Shown here piece by piece: positions 18,285-26,872 of a stretch of 64,000 bases of DNA (position 1 is the first letter of the stretch; every line of letters begins with the position of its first letter). The DNA comes from Streptomonospora mangrovi (GTDB taxonomy: Bacteria; Actinomycetota; Actinomycetes; Streptosporangiales; Streptosporangiaceae): NCBI RefSeq assembly GCF_027604915.1, contig NZ_JAJAQC010000003.1:124001-188000 (forward strand). Direction: 5' to 3'. The translations under genes and the position numbers were made by a program. Under the pieces are notes generated by a model that searched no databases, was not told the origin of the DNA, and saw nothing but the letters and a program-made list of their open reading frames with translations.

Positions 18285-19553
18285 TCAGGCCCGCTGCCGA
18301 TAACGGCGCGGCGTCGACGGCGGAGGGATGGGTGCGGCAGCAGAGCCGCCTTCTCCGGCAGCCGGGGGCGGGAAGGACACGCGGACGTCCAGGCCCCCTT
18401 CGGCGCGGGGCGTGGCGGACAGGGCGGCGCCGTGGGCCTCGGCGATGGCGGAGACGATGGACAGGCCCAGGCCTAGGCCGCCGTCTCCCGCCGTGCGCGG
18501 CGGTCCCGGGCGGCGGAAGGGCTCGAAGAGCAGGCCGGCCTCCTCGGGGACGATCACCCGGCCCGTGTTGGTGACGCGGAGGACCGCCCGGCCCTCGCAC
18601 ACGCCTGTGCGGACGGTGGCCTCGCCACCGGGGACGTTGTGCCGCAGGGCGTTGTCGACCAGATTGGTGACCAGCCGCTCGACCAGGCGGGGATCGCCCG
18701 CCGCCGGCGCCGTGGCGAGGTCGGCCGCGACGCGCACGTCATGGGTGCCGTCGGCGGTGTCGAGACACGCGTCGGCGAGCACCGCGAGATCCAGCGGGCG
18801 GCGGTGCGCCACCCCCTGCTGGCCGCGCGCCAGGTCGAGCAGGGCGTCGATGAGCCGTTCCTGCCGCCGGTTCGCCACCAGGACCTGCTCGCAGGCGGCG
18901 CGCAGGTCACCGGTGCCGGCCCCGGGATCGGCCAGGGCGACCTCCAGCACGCTGCGCTCGAAGGTGATCGGGGTGCGCAGTTCGTGCGACGCGTTGGCGA
19001 CGAACCGCCGCTGCGCCTTGAAGGACGCCTCCAGCCTGGCGAGTAGTCCGTCGAACGTGTCGGCGAGGTCCTTGACCTCGTCGCCGGGTCCGCGGACGTC
19101 GAGTCGCTGGTGCAGGTCGCGCGCCGACATGTCGCGCGTGGTGGCCGCCATCTCGCGCAGCGGGTGCAGCATACGACCCGCCATCACCCAGCCCAGCCCC
19201 AGGGCGACCACCGCCATGACAGCCAGCGCGATCCCCGACGCGATCGGCAGCAGCCGCAGGCCGTCGGCCGACTGCTGTTCCGGGGACGGGGGGGCGTTCG
19301 GCGCGTCGAGCGGCGGCGCGGCGCCTTGCAGCGGAGCCGGCGCGGGCGATGCCGGGGAGCCGGGGGGTTCCACGCCCGCGAGCGGCAGCACATGGGCCGT
19401 CAGTAGGTAGGTGAGGGCGAGCAGGAGCGCGCCCGTGGCGACGAACAGCGCTCCGTAGAGCACGGTGAGGCGCATCCGGATGGTCCACCGGCGACCCCCT
19501 GTGGGGCGCGGAGGCTCCGGTGCGGCGGCAGGGCGGGGGTCCACGGCTTCCAC
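18285..19553 (-). CDS. Sensor histidine kinase
   Basis: The 422-residue membrane kinase has TM1 at about residues 28-52 and TM2 at about 101-123. A short Pro-rich extracellular sensor segment lies between them, then HAMP (124-177). The H-box is SHELRTP with His190, and the ATP domain carries NALRHN (N box) and GGLGLGLS (G box). The GTG start is four bases after the stop of the response-regulator gene, so the two form an operon. The extracellular part is only about 50 residues, which argues for sensing a membrane or small-molecule signal. The signal is unknown. Confidence 0.9.
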   Translation of the reverse strand: MEAVDPRPAAAPEPPRPTGGRRWTIRMRLTVLYGALFVATGALLLALTYLLTAHVLPLAGVEPPGSPASPAPAPLQGAAPPLDAPNAPPSPEQQSADGLRLLPIASGIALAVMAVVALGLGWVMAGRMLHPLREMAATTRDMSARDLHQRLDVRGPGDEVKDLADTFDGLLARLEASFKAQRRFVANASHELRTPITFERSVLEVALADPGAGTGDLRAACEQVLVANRRQERLIDALLDLARGQQGVAHRRPLDLAVLADACLDTADGTHDVRVAADLATAPAAGDPRLVERLVTNLVDNALRHNVPGGEATVRTGVCEGRAVLRVTNTGRVIVPEEAGLLFEPFRRPGPPRTAGDGGLGLGLSIVSAIAEAHGAALSATPRAEGGLDVRVSFPPPAAGEGGSAAAPIPPPSTPRRYRQRA

Positions 19554-19557
19554 GGCG

Positions 19558-20211
19558 TCAGATCCGGTACCCGGCCTGCGGGACGGTCTCGATCACGGCG
19601 GGGGCGCCCAGGCGCCGCCGCAGTCTGCTGACCGTGACCTTGACGGTTCCGCTGAACGGGTCGGCGGCCTCGTCCCAGGCCCGCTCCAGCAACTCCTCGG
19701 CGGAGACGGCCCGCCCCTGGGCGGCGAGCAGCAGTTCCAGCACCGCGAACTCCTTGGGGCTGAGGTCCAGGCGCCGCCCGCCCCGGGTGGCGACCCGCCG
19801 CGCGGAGTCCAGCCGCAGGTCCCCGCGGACCAGGACGGGCGGCACGGCCGGCTGCGAGCGCCGCATCAGCGCCCGCACGCGGGCCACCAACTCGGCGAAG
19901 GCGAACGGCTTGGGCAGGTAGTCATCGGCGCCGCGGCCCAGGCCGTCGACGCGGTCCTCCACCGTCGCCGATGCGGTCAGCATCAGCACCCGCGCCGGGT
20001 CGCCGCGTGCGACCAGGGCCGCGCACACGTCGTCGCCGTGGACACCCGGCAGGTCGCGGTCGAGCACCACCACGTCGTAGCGGTTCACCGCCGTCTGTTC
20101 CAGGGCGTGCCCGCCGTCCCAGACGACGTCCACCGCCATGCCCTCGCGGCGCAGCCCCGTGGCCACCGTCTGGGCGAGTTCGCGATGGTCCTCCACCACG
20201 AGAACCCGCAT
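19558..20211 (-). CDS. OmpR/PhoB-type response regulator
   Basis: The 217-residue protein has a receiver domain with phospho-acceptor Asp51 (VVVLDRDLPGVHG), acidic pair ED at 7-8 and Lys in LPKPFAF. It also has a C-terminal winged helix (LDLSPKEFAVLELLL, TVKVTVSRLRRRL). It is the first gene of the two-gene operon with the kinase and diverges from the CPBP protease gene. The 147-base divergent region carries a perfect 10-bp inverted repeat that is a good candidate for its own binding site. Confidence 0.92.
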   Translation of the reverse strand: MRVLVVEDHRELAQTVATGLRREGMAVDVVWDGGHALEQTAVNRYDVVVLDRDLPGVHGDDVCAALVARGDPARVLMLTASATVEDRVDGLGRGADDYLPKPFAFAELVARVRALMRRSQPAVPPVLVRGDLRLDSARRVATRGGRRLDLSPKEFAVLELLLAAQGRAVSAEELLERAWDEAADPFSGTVKVTVSRLRRRLGAPAVIETVPQAGYRI

Positions 20212-20259
20212 AAGCCGCCCCCTCGTCGTCGTCGCACGGTCGCATCAGCATCCCGCATC

Positions 20260-20306
20260 GGCGGTTACAGCGGCGTAACGCGAGCTGTCCCCTCTGTGTA
20301 ACCGCC
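20260..20306. promoter_or_regulatory. Inverted repeat between response regulator and CPBP protease
   Basis: GGCGGTTACA (20260-20269) and TGTAACCGCC (20297-20306) are perfect inverted arms 27 bases apart, with another GTAAC in between. It is a likely response-regulator operator controlling one or both divergent genes. Confidence 0.55.
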
Positions 20307-20358
20307 CCGGCGGTTGACTTCCGGCGACCCCGGCACTGCTGAGAACGGAGATTTCGAC

Positions 20359-21279
20359 ATGATCCCGGCCATCATCCAATGGGTTGAGCGGCCCGCGCAG
20401 CGGGCCCGCAGGCACCCGCTGCTCGGTTACTTCGTGTTGGCCTTCGGCGTCACCTGGGCCTGGCACACCGTCTTCCTGGGGGTGCTGGAGTTGCCCTTCG
20501 AGAGCCCGGTGATGGGGATCGGCGCGTTCGCTGGACCGACCCTGGCCGCATTCGTCATGGCGGGGCTCGCCGACGGCCGGCCCGGGGTGCGGGGCCTGCT
20601 GCGGGCCTATGTCGCGTGGCGGGCCTCCCCGTGGTGGTACCTGGTGGCCATCGCCGGGCTGCCCGTCCTGTTCCTGCTGGTCATGCTCGCCTTGCAGCCC
20701 GCGGCGATCGGCTCGTTCCGGCCGCCGACGACCGCGTTTTTGATCAGCGCCCTGGGGCTCTACCCGCACATCCTCCTGCTCGGCGGCCCGCTCGCGGAGG
20801 AGCCCGGATGGCGCGGGTTCGCGCTGCCGCGCCTGGAGCGGCGGTTCGGTCCGCTGCCGGGGACGCTGCTCCTCGGCGCGCTGCACGCCGCCTGGCACCT
20901 GCCCCTGTACCTGTACGTCCCCGGTTACAACATGGCGCCGCCGGAACCGGTGGGGACGGCGGTGTCCTTCGCCGTGTTCTCGGTGGGCATCGCCGGGCTG
21001 ACGGTGATCTTCACCTGGATGTACAACAGCACGGGCGGAGGGCTGCCGCTGATGATCCTGCTGCACGCGTCGGTTAACACCGCAGGGCTGCTGCCGACGT
21101 TGTTCCCGGACCTGGCGCCCGAGGGGAGCGACGTGGTGCGCACTGTCGCCCTCGTGGGCGTGGCCGTGCTCCTCGCCGTCGTGACCCGGGGGCGGCTCGC
21201 CTGGCCGCGGGCGGAGCGGCACCGGCCTGGAGTGCCCGACCGGGCACAGCCCAGGCGGACCGCACGGTCCGACAGGTAA
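20359..21279 (+). CDS. CPBP family intramembrane metalloprotease
   Basis: The 306-residue protein has about eight hydrophobic segments and the three ABI/CPBP motifs: EEPGWRG with Glu147/Glu148, HAAWH with His176/His180, and a later LLHASVN. These residues bind zinc in the Rce1-like fold. I start at the ATG preceded by GGAG eight bases upstream instead of a further 5' TTG-type start. Family members process prenylated proteins in eukaryotes and bacteriocin-related or membrane substrates in bacteria. The shared promoter region suggests control by the neighbouring two-component system. Confidence 0.87.
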   Translation: MIPAIIQWVERPAQRARRHPLLGYFVLAFGVTWAWHTVFLGVLELPFESPVMGIGAFAGPTLAAFVMAGLADGRPGVRGLLRAYVAWRASPWWYLVAIAGLPVLFLLVMLALQPAAIGSFRPPTTAFLISALGLYPHILLLGGPLAEEPGWRGFALPRLERRFGPLPGTLLLGALHAAWHLPLYLYVPGYNMAPPEPVGTAVSFAVFSVGIAGLTVIFTWMYNSTGGGLPLMILLHASVNTAGLLPTLFPDLAPEGSDVVRTVALVGVAVLLAVVTRGRLAWPRAERHRPGVPDRAQPRRTARSDR

Positions 21280-21340
21280 CGGCGCCCGACCGCACGCGAA
21301 GAGGCCGATGCCTTGCGCGTCACCGGTCCGGCCACCACGT

Positions 21341-21375
21341 CAAGGGTCCCGCAGGATGTATCTGCGGGGCCCTTG
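21341..21375 (+). terminator. Hairpin terminator after the CPBP gene
   Basis: CAAGGG-T-CCCGCAG pairs with CTGCGGG-G-CCCTTG, a 14-pair stem with one T-G wobble and a 7-base loop, 62 bases after the stop. Confidence 0.7.
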
Positions 21376-21881
21376 CGTCGTTCCTGTTCAGCGGCCTGCC
21401 AGAGCCCGTCGACCTCGGCCAGCGGGGCCACCCACTCGGCACCGGGGAACGCCAGGTGGCCAAGGGTGGAGCTGGAAGACCTGCCAGGACGGCACTTCGT
21501 GTCGTCACCGACCGGGTTTCGGGCAGCCGAGGGCGCATAGCGAGGGCGCGCCCGCGTCGTGGTAAGAACCTCTATGCGACCGATGCACCGGTAGTTCCCG
21601 CGATCGTTCCCGCCTGACCCCGGTCGAACACCCCCACCGGGAACTGCTCGACGCGGCCCGCGCCCACCACGGTTTGCCCGCCACCTGCGTGGGGGTGAGC
21701 GCCGCTGGATCCCCCTGCCGCGTGCGGCGGGGCCGGCGGAGGCCGGGGTGGAGTTCGGGGTGAAGCTGTCGGCCCAGGGCCAGGGTGGTCGTCAGCACGG
21801 GCGGGGCCACGGCGCGTCGGGAGATGCGGGTGCTGTGGGCGGCCGTGGCGGGCGCGGACGACAAGGACTGAGGAGCGGCCG
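21376..21881. other. Degenerate region upstream of the WD40 gene
   Basis: About 500 bases with no intact gene. Forward frames carry short gene-like stretches (for example VEHPHRELLDAARAHHGL around 21628 and RVLWAAVAGADDKD ending at 21869) broken by stops. This would fit the decayed 5' part of a larger protein, but I cannot prove it. Confidence 0.4.
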
Positions 21882-21944
21882 ATGGCAGCCGGCGACACCC
21901 ACCCCGCGCGGACCCCCGCGCCTACCAGCGCGTCGAAGCGATGA
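21882..21944 (+). CDS. Possible 20-residue leader peptide before WD40 gene
   Basis: A good ribosome site (GAGGAG) sits just before this ATG. The frame MAAGDTHPARTPAPTSASKR ends in a TGA that overlaps the WD40 ATG (ATGA), so translation could be coupled. It may be a real leader, or the frameshifted start of the original larger gene. No similarity is recognised. Confidence 0.3.
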   Translation: MAAGDTHPARTPAPTSASKR

Positions 21945-23293
21945 CCGGGCGCCTGGCGGCCTGGCGCGACAGCGCCGCCCCGAACCCGCCGCCCGCGCGC
22001 CGGCCGGTGGCCCGGCGCCTCAACACCGTCCTGGCCGGCCTGCTGTCCCTGGCACTGGTGGCCGCCGGCCTGGCCGCGTGGCAGTGGCGGAGCGCGCTTG
22101 AGGCACAGCGTGCGGCGCAGTCCCGGCAGTTGGCGGCCCAGTCCGAGGCGCTGGCGGAATCCGACCCCGACCTGGCGTCCCTGCTGGCGGTGCGGGCCTA
22201 CCGCCTGTCCCCGACCCCGGAGGCCCGCGCGAGCCTGCTCAGCGCGGCCGACCGTCGCCTCACCCGACCTCTCACTGGCCACGAGGGTGGGGACAGGGTG
22301 TTGGGGGTGTTCACCGGAGACGGCGGCCCGGAGCACGGCGTGGCGTTTAGCTGGGATGGCGAGCGGCTGGCCGGTGCGGGTGACGATGGGGCGGTGCGGG
22401 TGTGGGATGCCGGCACCGGCCGGGAGCTTGAGACCTTCGCCGGCCACGAGGGCGCGGTGTACGGGGTGGCGTTCAGCCGGGACGGGGAGCGGCTGGCCAG
22501 TTCGAGTGTGGATGGGGTGGTGCGCTTGTGGGATACCGGCACCGGCCAGGAGGTTCACACGCTCAACGGTCACAAGCACTGGGTAACCGGGGTGGCGTTC
22601 AGCCGGGACGGTGGGCGGCTGGCGAGTGTGAGTGTGGACGGGGCGGTGCGGGTGTGGGATGCCGGCACCGGACGGGAGCTTGAGTCCTTCACCGGCCACG
22701 AGGGCCCGGCGTTCGGGGTGGCGTTCAGTCCGGACGGGCAGACCCTGGCCAGCGCGGGCGACGATGGACGGGTGCGGTTGTGGGATACCGACACCTACCA
22801 GCGGCGTCTCACCGTCACCGGCCCCGGGGGCGCGGTGGGCGGGGTGGCGTTCAGTCCGGACGGGCAGACCCTCGCCGGCGGGCGCGAGAATGGCACGGTG
22901 CAACTGTGGGACGCCGGCACCGGTCAGAAGCTCCACACCCTCAAGGGCCACGAGGACTGGGTGTACGGGGTGGCGTTCAGTCCGGACGGGCAGACCCTGG
23001 CCAGCGCGAGCGGCGATGGGGCCGTGCGGTTGTGGGATGTCGGCACCGGCCTGCCACGCCTCACCCTCACCGGCCACGCGGGGGACCCGGTGTTCGGAGT
23101 GGCGTTCAGTCCGGACGGGCAGACCCTGGCCAGCGCGGGCGAGGACGGGACGATACGGCTGTGGAACGCGGAGCTTCCCGATGCGAACGAAGCCGTGGAG
23201 CAGATCTGCCAAGCACTCGACCGCGACTTCACCCCGGGTGAACGCGCACGGTATCTGAGCGGAATTCCGCGCGACCCGGTGTGCCCGGCATAG
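21941..23293 (+). CDS. Membrane-anchored seven-repeat WD40 protein
   Basis: The 450-residue protein has one transmembrane helix at about residues 28-48 (TVLAGLLSLALVAAGLAAW) and a coiled-coil-like linker (ALEAQRAAQSRQLAAQSEAL). Seven WD40 repeats follow, each of the form GVAFSxDGxxLASxxxDGxVRLWD, then the short tail CQALDRDFTPGERARYL seen in actinobacterial homologues. A full seven-bladed propeller is expected outside the membrane. Related proteins are usually much longer, with an N-terminal protease or STAND ATPase before the helix; that part is missing here. The repeats are almost identical at DNA level. Function is protein binding, partner unknown. Confidence 0.8.
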   Translation: MTGRLAAWRDSAAPNPPPARRPVARRLNTVLAGLLSLALVAAGLAAWQWRSALEAQRAAQSRQLAAQSEALAESDPDLASLLAVRAYRLSPTPEARASLLSAADRRLTRPLTGHEGGDRVLGVFTGDGGPEHGVAFSWDGERLAGAGDDGAVRVWDAGTGRELETFAGHEGAVYGVAFSRDGERLASSSVDGVVRLWDTGTGQEVHTLNGHKHWVTGVAFSRDGGRLASVSVDGAVRVWDAGTGRELESFTGHEGPAFGVAFSPDGQTLASAGDDGRVRLWDTDTYQRRLTVTGPGGAVGGVAFSPDGQTLAGGRENGTVQLWDAGTGQKLHTLKGHEDWVYGVAFSPDGQTLASASGDGAVRLWDVGTGLPRLTLTGHAGDPVFGVAFSPDGQTLASAGEDGTIRLWNAELPDANEAVEQICQALDRDFTPGERARYLSGIPRDPVCPA

Positions 23294-23407
23294 CTGTGGC
23301 GCTCGGGCCGTTGGGGCTTCGGGGGATGCCGTGGACGACCGCGCCGCGTGCGGTGGTCGCGGTCGTGGCATGGTTCGGTCGTGTTCGGCGGAGAGGGCGT
23401 GGAACGG

Positions 23408-24376
23408 GTGAGTCTTCGGCAGTTCGAGTACGCGCTGGCCGTGGCTGAGGCGGGGTCGGTGACGGCGGCGGCCGAGGTGTTGCGTGTGGCGCAGCCGTCG
23501 GTGTCCCAGCAGATCCGCGGGCTGGAGCGGGAACTCGGCGTGGCGCTGTTCTCCCGCACGCCGACCGGGCTGGTGCCCACGGCGGCAGGGCGGGCGTTTC
23601 TGCGGGAGGCGGAGGTCGCGGTGAGCGCGGCGCGGCGGGCGAAGGCGACCGCTCGGGCCGGGGCCGAGGAGCTGGAGGGCGAGCTGGTGGTGGCGGCGCA
23701 GATGGGGCTGGGCACGCGGCAGCTACCGGGCGCGCTGAGCGCGTTGCGCCGCCGGTTCCCGCGACTGGAGATCACCGTCTTCGAAGAGGCGAACCTCGCC
23801 GAACTGGAGCGGCTCTCCCGCCGGGGAGTGGTGGACCTGGCGCTGATGGCCGGGCCGTGCGAGGACGGCCTGTACGCGGGGCACCACCTGGGCGACGAGG
23901 AGTTCGTGGTGGTGACGACCCCCGAGCGCGCGCAGGTCGCCGCCGACCGGGTCGAGCTGCGCGCGCTCGAGCGGGAGCCGTGGATCAGGTTCGATCAGGA
24001 CAGCGCGCTCGACGGCGTGCTGCGTGAGGTGCTGCGCGACAACGGCCTGGCTCCGACCACGGTGGCCCGCGTGTCGCAGACGGCGACGGCGGTGCGCTGG
24101 GCCGCGCACGGGCTGGGCGTCACCCTCGTCCCGACCTCCGCGGTGCCGCCCGGCTACGAGGGCCTCACCCGTCCCGTTTCCCCCGCCGTCTCCATCCCCA
24201 CCGTCGTCGCGGTCCGCCCCGGCGCGGGACCGGCGGAGGCGGCCCTGCTGGAGTTCCTGCGGCAGGAGGTGTGGCACCGCGCCGGCGACGTCGGCGCCGG
24301 GCCGGGGGCAGGGTCAGAGCCCGCTCACAACTGGGTGGCGCCTCCGTCGACCGCCAACTCGGCACCCGTGGTGTAA
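23408..24376 (+). CDS. LysR family transcriptional regulator
   Basis: The GTG start (SLRQFEYALAVAEAGSVTAA) gives 322 residues with the classic LysR winged helix (residues 1-60, including AQPSVSQQIRGLERELG). A type 2 periplasmic-binding-like effector domain follows. Longer 5' starts exist but add only non-conserved residues. It is convergent with the SDR gene, and their 3' ends overlap by 52 bases. The tail after LLEFLRQEVWH is not conserved-looking and lies in the overlap. Its target is unknown; LysR proteins often control a neighbouring gene. Confidence 0.85.
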   Translation: MSLRQFEYALAVAEAGSVTAAAEVLRVAQPSVSQQIRGLERELGVALFSRTPTGLVPTAAGRAFLREAEVAVSAARRAKATARAGAEELEGELVVAAQMGLGTRQLPGALSALRRRFPRLEITVFEEANLAELERLSRRGVVDLALMAGPCEDGLYAGHHLGDEEFVVVTTPERAQVAADRVELRALEREPWIRFDQDSALDGVLREVLRDNGLAPTTVARVSQTATAVRWAAHGLGVTLVPTSAVPPGYEGLTRPVSPAVSIPTVVAVRPGAGPAEAALLEFLRQEVWHRAGDVGAGPGAGSEPAHNWVAPPSTANSAPVV

Positions 24377-25068
24377 GTGGCGTCGAAGGCGAGGAACACC
24401 ACCGCCCTGGCGACTTCCTCCGTTTCGCCCAGGCGCCGCATGGGGTTTTCCGCGGCACGCGCCGCCTTGAATTCCGCGGCGGCCTCCGCGGTCATCGTGC
24501 TCTCCAAAATTCCGGTGTCGATGGGCCCGGGGCTGATCGCGTTGACGCGGATCCCGCGCGGCAGCAGTTCGCGGGAAAGACTGCGGGCCATCGAGCGCAG
24601 GGCCGCCTTGCCGGCCGCGTAGACGCCGGTCCCCGCCATTCCCTTGACGTTCACGGCCGAGGTGGTGATGACCACGCCGGCGCCCGTGCTCAGCAGCGGG
24701 GCGAGTTTCTGCACGGTGAAGAAGGCGCCCTTGACGTTGACCGCGAACGACTCGTCGTACATCTCCTCGGTGGTCGCCGCGAAGGGCATGGTGCGGGTGA
24801 TGCCCGCGTTGACGAAGAGGGCGTCCACCGTGCCGAGACCGTCGTGCACCCGGGCGGCCAGCGCGTCGAGGTCGGGCAGCGCGGACACGTCGCCGCGCAC
24901 CGCCGTGGCGTTCGGGCCGAGGCTGCGGCGGGCCGTGTCGAGGGTGGCCTGGGAGCGGCCGGTGATCACTACGCGTGCTCCGCAGTCCACCAGCAGCTTC
25001 GCCGTGGCGAAGCCGATCCCGCTGCCGCCGCCCGTGATAACCGCGTTCTTGCCGCTGTAGTCGTTCAT
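24325..25068 (-). CDS. SDR family oxidoreductase
   Basis: The 247-residue classical short-chain dehydrogenase has the cofactor motif TGGGSGIGFA (residues 12-21), NAG (VNAGITR), catalytic Tyr/Lys in GVYAAGKAAL, and PGPIDTGI after the active site. The cofactor is NAD(H) or NADP(H); the substrate is not predictable. Upstream on the same strand lies a decayed AraC-type regulator gene, a frequent partner of such dehydrogenases. That gene is broken, so present regulation is unclear. Convergent with LysR. Confidence 0.88.
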   Translation of the reverse strand: MNDYSGKNAVITGGGSGIGFATAKLLVDCGARVVITGRSQATLDTARRSLGPNATAVRGDVSALPDLDALAARVHDGLGTVDALFVNAGITRTMPFAATTEEMYDESFAVNVKGAFFTVQKLAPLLSTGAGVVITTSAVNVKGMAGTGVYAAGKAALRSMARSLSRELLPRGIRVNAISPGPIDTGILESTMTAEAAAEFKAARAAENPMRRLGETEEVARAVVFLAFDATYTTGAELAVDGGATQL

Positions 25069-25361
25069 ATCGGGAATCCACTTTCCGAATGTCCTTGGCC
25101 GTCGGAACTACCGGCGGGTCTGGCGTTTCCGTGCCCGAATGAGGATGCGCACCTGATCCTGGCTGCGCGTTTTCCTTGGGCGGTATCACCGTAGATTGCG
25201 GAAAGAATGCGAGGCAAAGACGGAAAGTGGGGAGGGGGGTATAAGGGTTTCCTATACCCCCTGGGTGCGATGGTTTCTTTTCCGTTGGCTCTGTGGGTGT
25301 GATCCCCGGCATGGCGGCCGTGAGGCGCGACGGCGACGGCGGACCGAGGCGGAGCGGGGCG
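25069..25361. other. Upstream region of the SDR gene
   Basis: About 290 bases without a gene, AT-richer near 25180-25260 (AAGGGTTTCCTATACCCCC). It probably contains the SDR promoter, but I could not fix -35 and -10 elements with confidence. Confidence 0.4.
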
Positions 25362-25712
25362 TCAGCCGAACCGCTTGGCGCCGGTCATGGGGGCCGCGCC
25401 GAACTCGCGTTTGTAGTCGCGGCTTTCGTGGGACGGGCTGGCGTAGCCGGCGGACGCGGCGATCCGGGAGAGGGTGTCCGCAGCCCACCGCCACCCGTCG
25501 GCGGGCCTCGTCAGGCGGAGGCGCTTGTGGTAGACGCCCGAGGTGGTGCCGGTCGCCGCCTTGAAACCCCGGTGGAAGGACGTGGCGCTCATCCCCGCCC
25601 GGCCCGCGAGGTGCGCGACGCTTAGGGGGTGTCGAGGTGGCGGTGCATCCACGCGGTGGCCTGCGCGTCCGGCGGCTCCGGCGCCTGGCCGGTGCCGCCG
25701 CCGGTCGGCGCC
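25362..25712 (-). pseudogene. Decayed AraC-family regulator (DNA-binding domain only)
   Basis: On the minus strand one frame encodes DAQATAWMHRHLDTP and then hits a stop; the next frame continues SVAHLAGRAGMSATSFHRGF. The junction is a run of five G (25625-25629) that would need a sixth to restore the frame. Further on, the expected LTEARRRVAVG segment is in a third frame before the read returns to ADTLSRIAASAGYASPSH, so at least two more shifts are present. The expected Phe in SHFSRDY is Glu. The N-terminal AraC effector domain is missing altogether, because the YbaK gene lies there. This is gene decay, not one sequencing error. Confidence 0.75.
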
Positions 25713-26204
25713 TCAGGCGGTGACCGGCAGCAGGACCCCGCCCGTCAGGCGGAGGAGTTCGTCGGCGGTGGTGGGAAAGACCGTGTGCGGGGTGCCGGCG
25801 GCCGCCCACACCTGGGGGTAGTCGGCCAGGGCGGAGTCGACCACGGCGGGCAGCCGGCTGGGGTGGCCCACCGGGGCCACGCCGCCGATGGCCTGGCCGG
25901 TGGCCGCGCGGACCTGGTCGGGGGTGGCGCGGCGCAGCTTGCCGCGCCCCCAGCGGGCGGCGAGGGCGGCGGTGTCGACCTTGTGCCGGCCGCTGGTCAT
26001 GACCAGCACGGGTTCGTCGTCGGACACGAACACCAGGCTGTTGGCGATGGCGCCGACCTCGCAGCCCAGCGCGGCGGCGGCCTCGGCGGCGGTGCGGGTG
26101 GAGTCGGAGAGCTGGCGCACCGTGCCGGTGGCGCCTTCGGCGGCGAGGATGCGGGCGACCTGCGCGCTGCGTTCGGGCAGCGGCCGACTCGTCGTCGATT
26201 CCAT
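25713..26204 (-). CDS. YbaK/EbsC family aminoacyl-tRNA deacylase-like protein
   Basis: The 163-residue single-domain protein matches the YbaK/ProX editing fold. AAALGCEVGAIANSLVF contains the conserved family core, followed by VMTSGRHKVDTAAL with the invariant Lys, and GQAIGGVAPVGHP, the GxxPxG signature loop. Such proteins hydrolyse mischarged tRNAs in trans (Cys-tRNA-Pro, Ala-tRNA-Pro) in the cytoplasm. I start at MESTTSR because upstream residues are non-conserved. It diverges from the XRE-cupin regulator gene. Confidence 0.87.
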   Translation of the reverse strand: MESTTSRPLPERSAQVARILAAEGATGTVRQLSDSTRTAAEAAAALGCEVGAIANSLVFVSDDEPVLVMTSGRHKVDTAALAARWGRGKLRRATPDQVRAATGQAIGGVAPVGHPSRLPAVVDSALADYPQVWAAAGTPHTVFPTTADELLRLTGGVLLPVTA

Positions 26205-26256
26205 GGGACCCCCTGTGCCGCTGCGCCGCCGGAGGGACACCGGCGGGCACAGCCGC

Positions 26257-26294
26257 CCGTTCTGTAAACGGAACGATGTGACCCATGGAACGAT
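26257..26294. promoter_or_regulatory. Repeat-rich operator candidate between YbaK and XRE genes
   Basis: CCGTT-CTGTA-AACGG (26257-26271) is a perfect 5-bp-arm palindrome. GGAACGAT occurs twice (26270-26277, 26287-26294) with 17-bp spacing. This divergent 150-base region is a probable binding site for the XRE-cupin regulator. Confidence 0.4.
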
Positions 26295-26353
26295 AGACCC
26301 GACGGTAGCTGTGATCAACCCGCCGCGGACAGTCCGGGCGACGAGGGGGCGGC

Positions 26354-26872
26354 ATGGGCATGGCGGCGCGGGTCGGGCTGCGGCTGCGCGAGCTGCGGAT
26401 CTCCCGCGGACTGTCCCTCTCGGAGCTGGCCCGCCGCTCGGGCGTGGGTAAGGCCACCCTGTCGGAGTTGGAAGGCGGCCGCCGCAACCCCACTCTGGAG
26501 ACCGTCTACGCGCTCACCACGGAGCTGGGGGTGCCGCTGAGCAGCGCGCTGACGGTCCCGGCGGCCCCGGTCGGCATCTCCGGCGAGGCGGTGGACGCCG
26601 TGCTCGCCGACCGGTTCGAGGACTCCGCCGCGGTCACCGAGACCTACCGGGTGCGGGTCCGGGCGGCGGCGGTGCAGCACTCGGCCGGGCACACCCGGGG
26701 CACCACCGAGCACATCGTGGTCCTGTCCGGCGCGGTGCTGGTGGGCGAGGCCGCCGCGCCGGTGCGGGTGGCCGCGGGCGGGCACACCGCGTGGGCCGCC
26801 GACGTGCCCCACGTGTACCAGGCGCCCGACGGCGACGCCGAGGCGGTCCTGGTGGTGCGCTACCCGCGCTGA
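26354..26872 (+). CDS. XRE family regulator with C-terminal cupin domain
   Basis: The 172-residue protein begins with an HTH_3/XRE domain (RLRELRISRGLSLSELARRSGVGKATLSELEG, given in two pieces: RLRELRISRGLSLSEL, ARRSGVGKATLSELEG). It ends with a small cupin (HIVVLSGAVLVGEA; AGGHTAWAADVPHVY), the effector-binding architecture of the MerR/XRE-cupin class. Such proteins repress metabolic or stress genes in response to small ligands. It diverges from YbaK. It is also the nearest regulator upstream of the halogenase cassette, in the same orientation with 315 bases between, so it could influence that cassette (speculative). Confidence 0.87.
   Translation: MGMAARVGLRLRELRISRGLSLSELARRSGVGKATLSELEGGRRNPTLETVYALTTELGVPLSSALTVPAAPVGISGEAVDAVLADRFEDSAAVTETYRVRVRAAAVQHSAGHTRGTTEHIVVLSGAVLVGEAAAPVRVAAGGHTAWAADVPHVYQAPDGDAEAVLVVRYPR

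Noticed and set aside
21941-23293. CRISPR-like or tandem DNA repeat array
   Set aside because: The repeats are in frame and encode WD40 blades of normal spacing.
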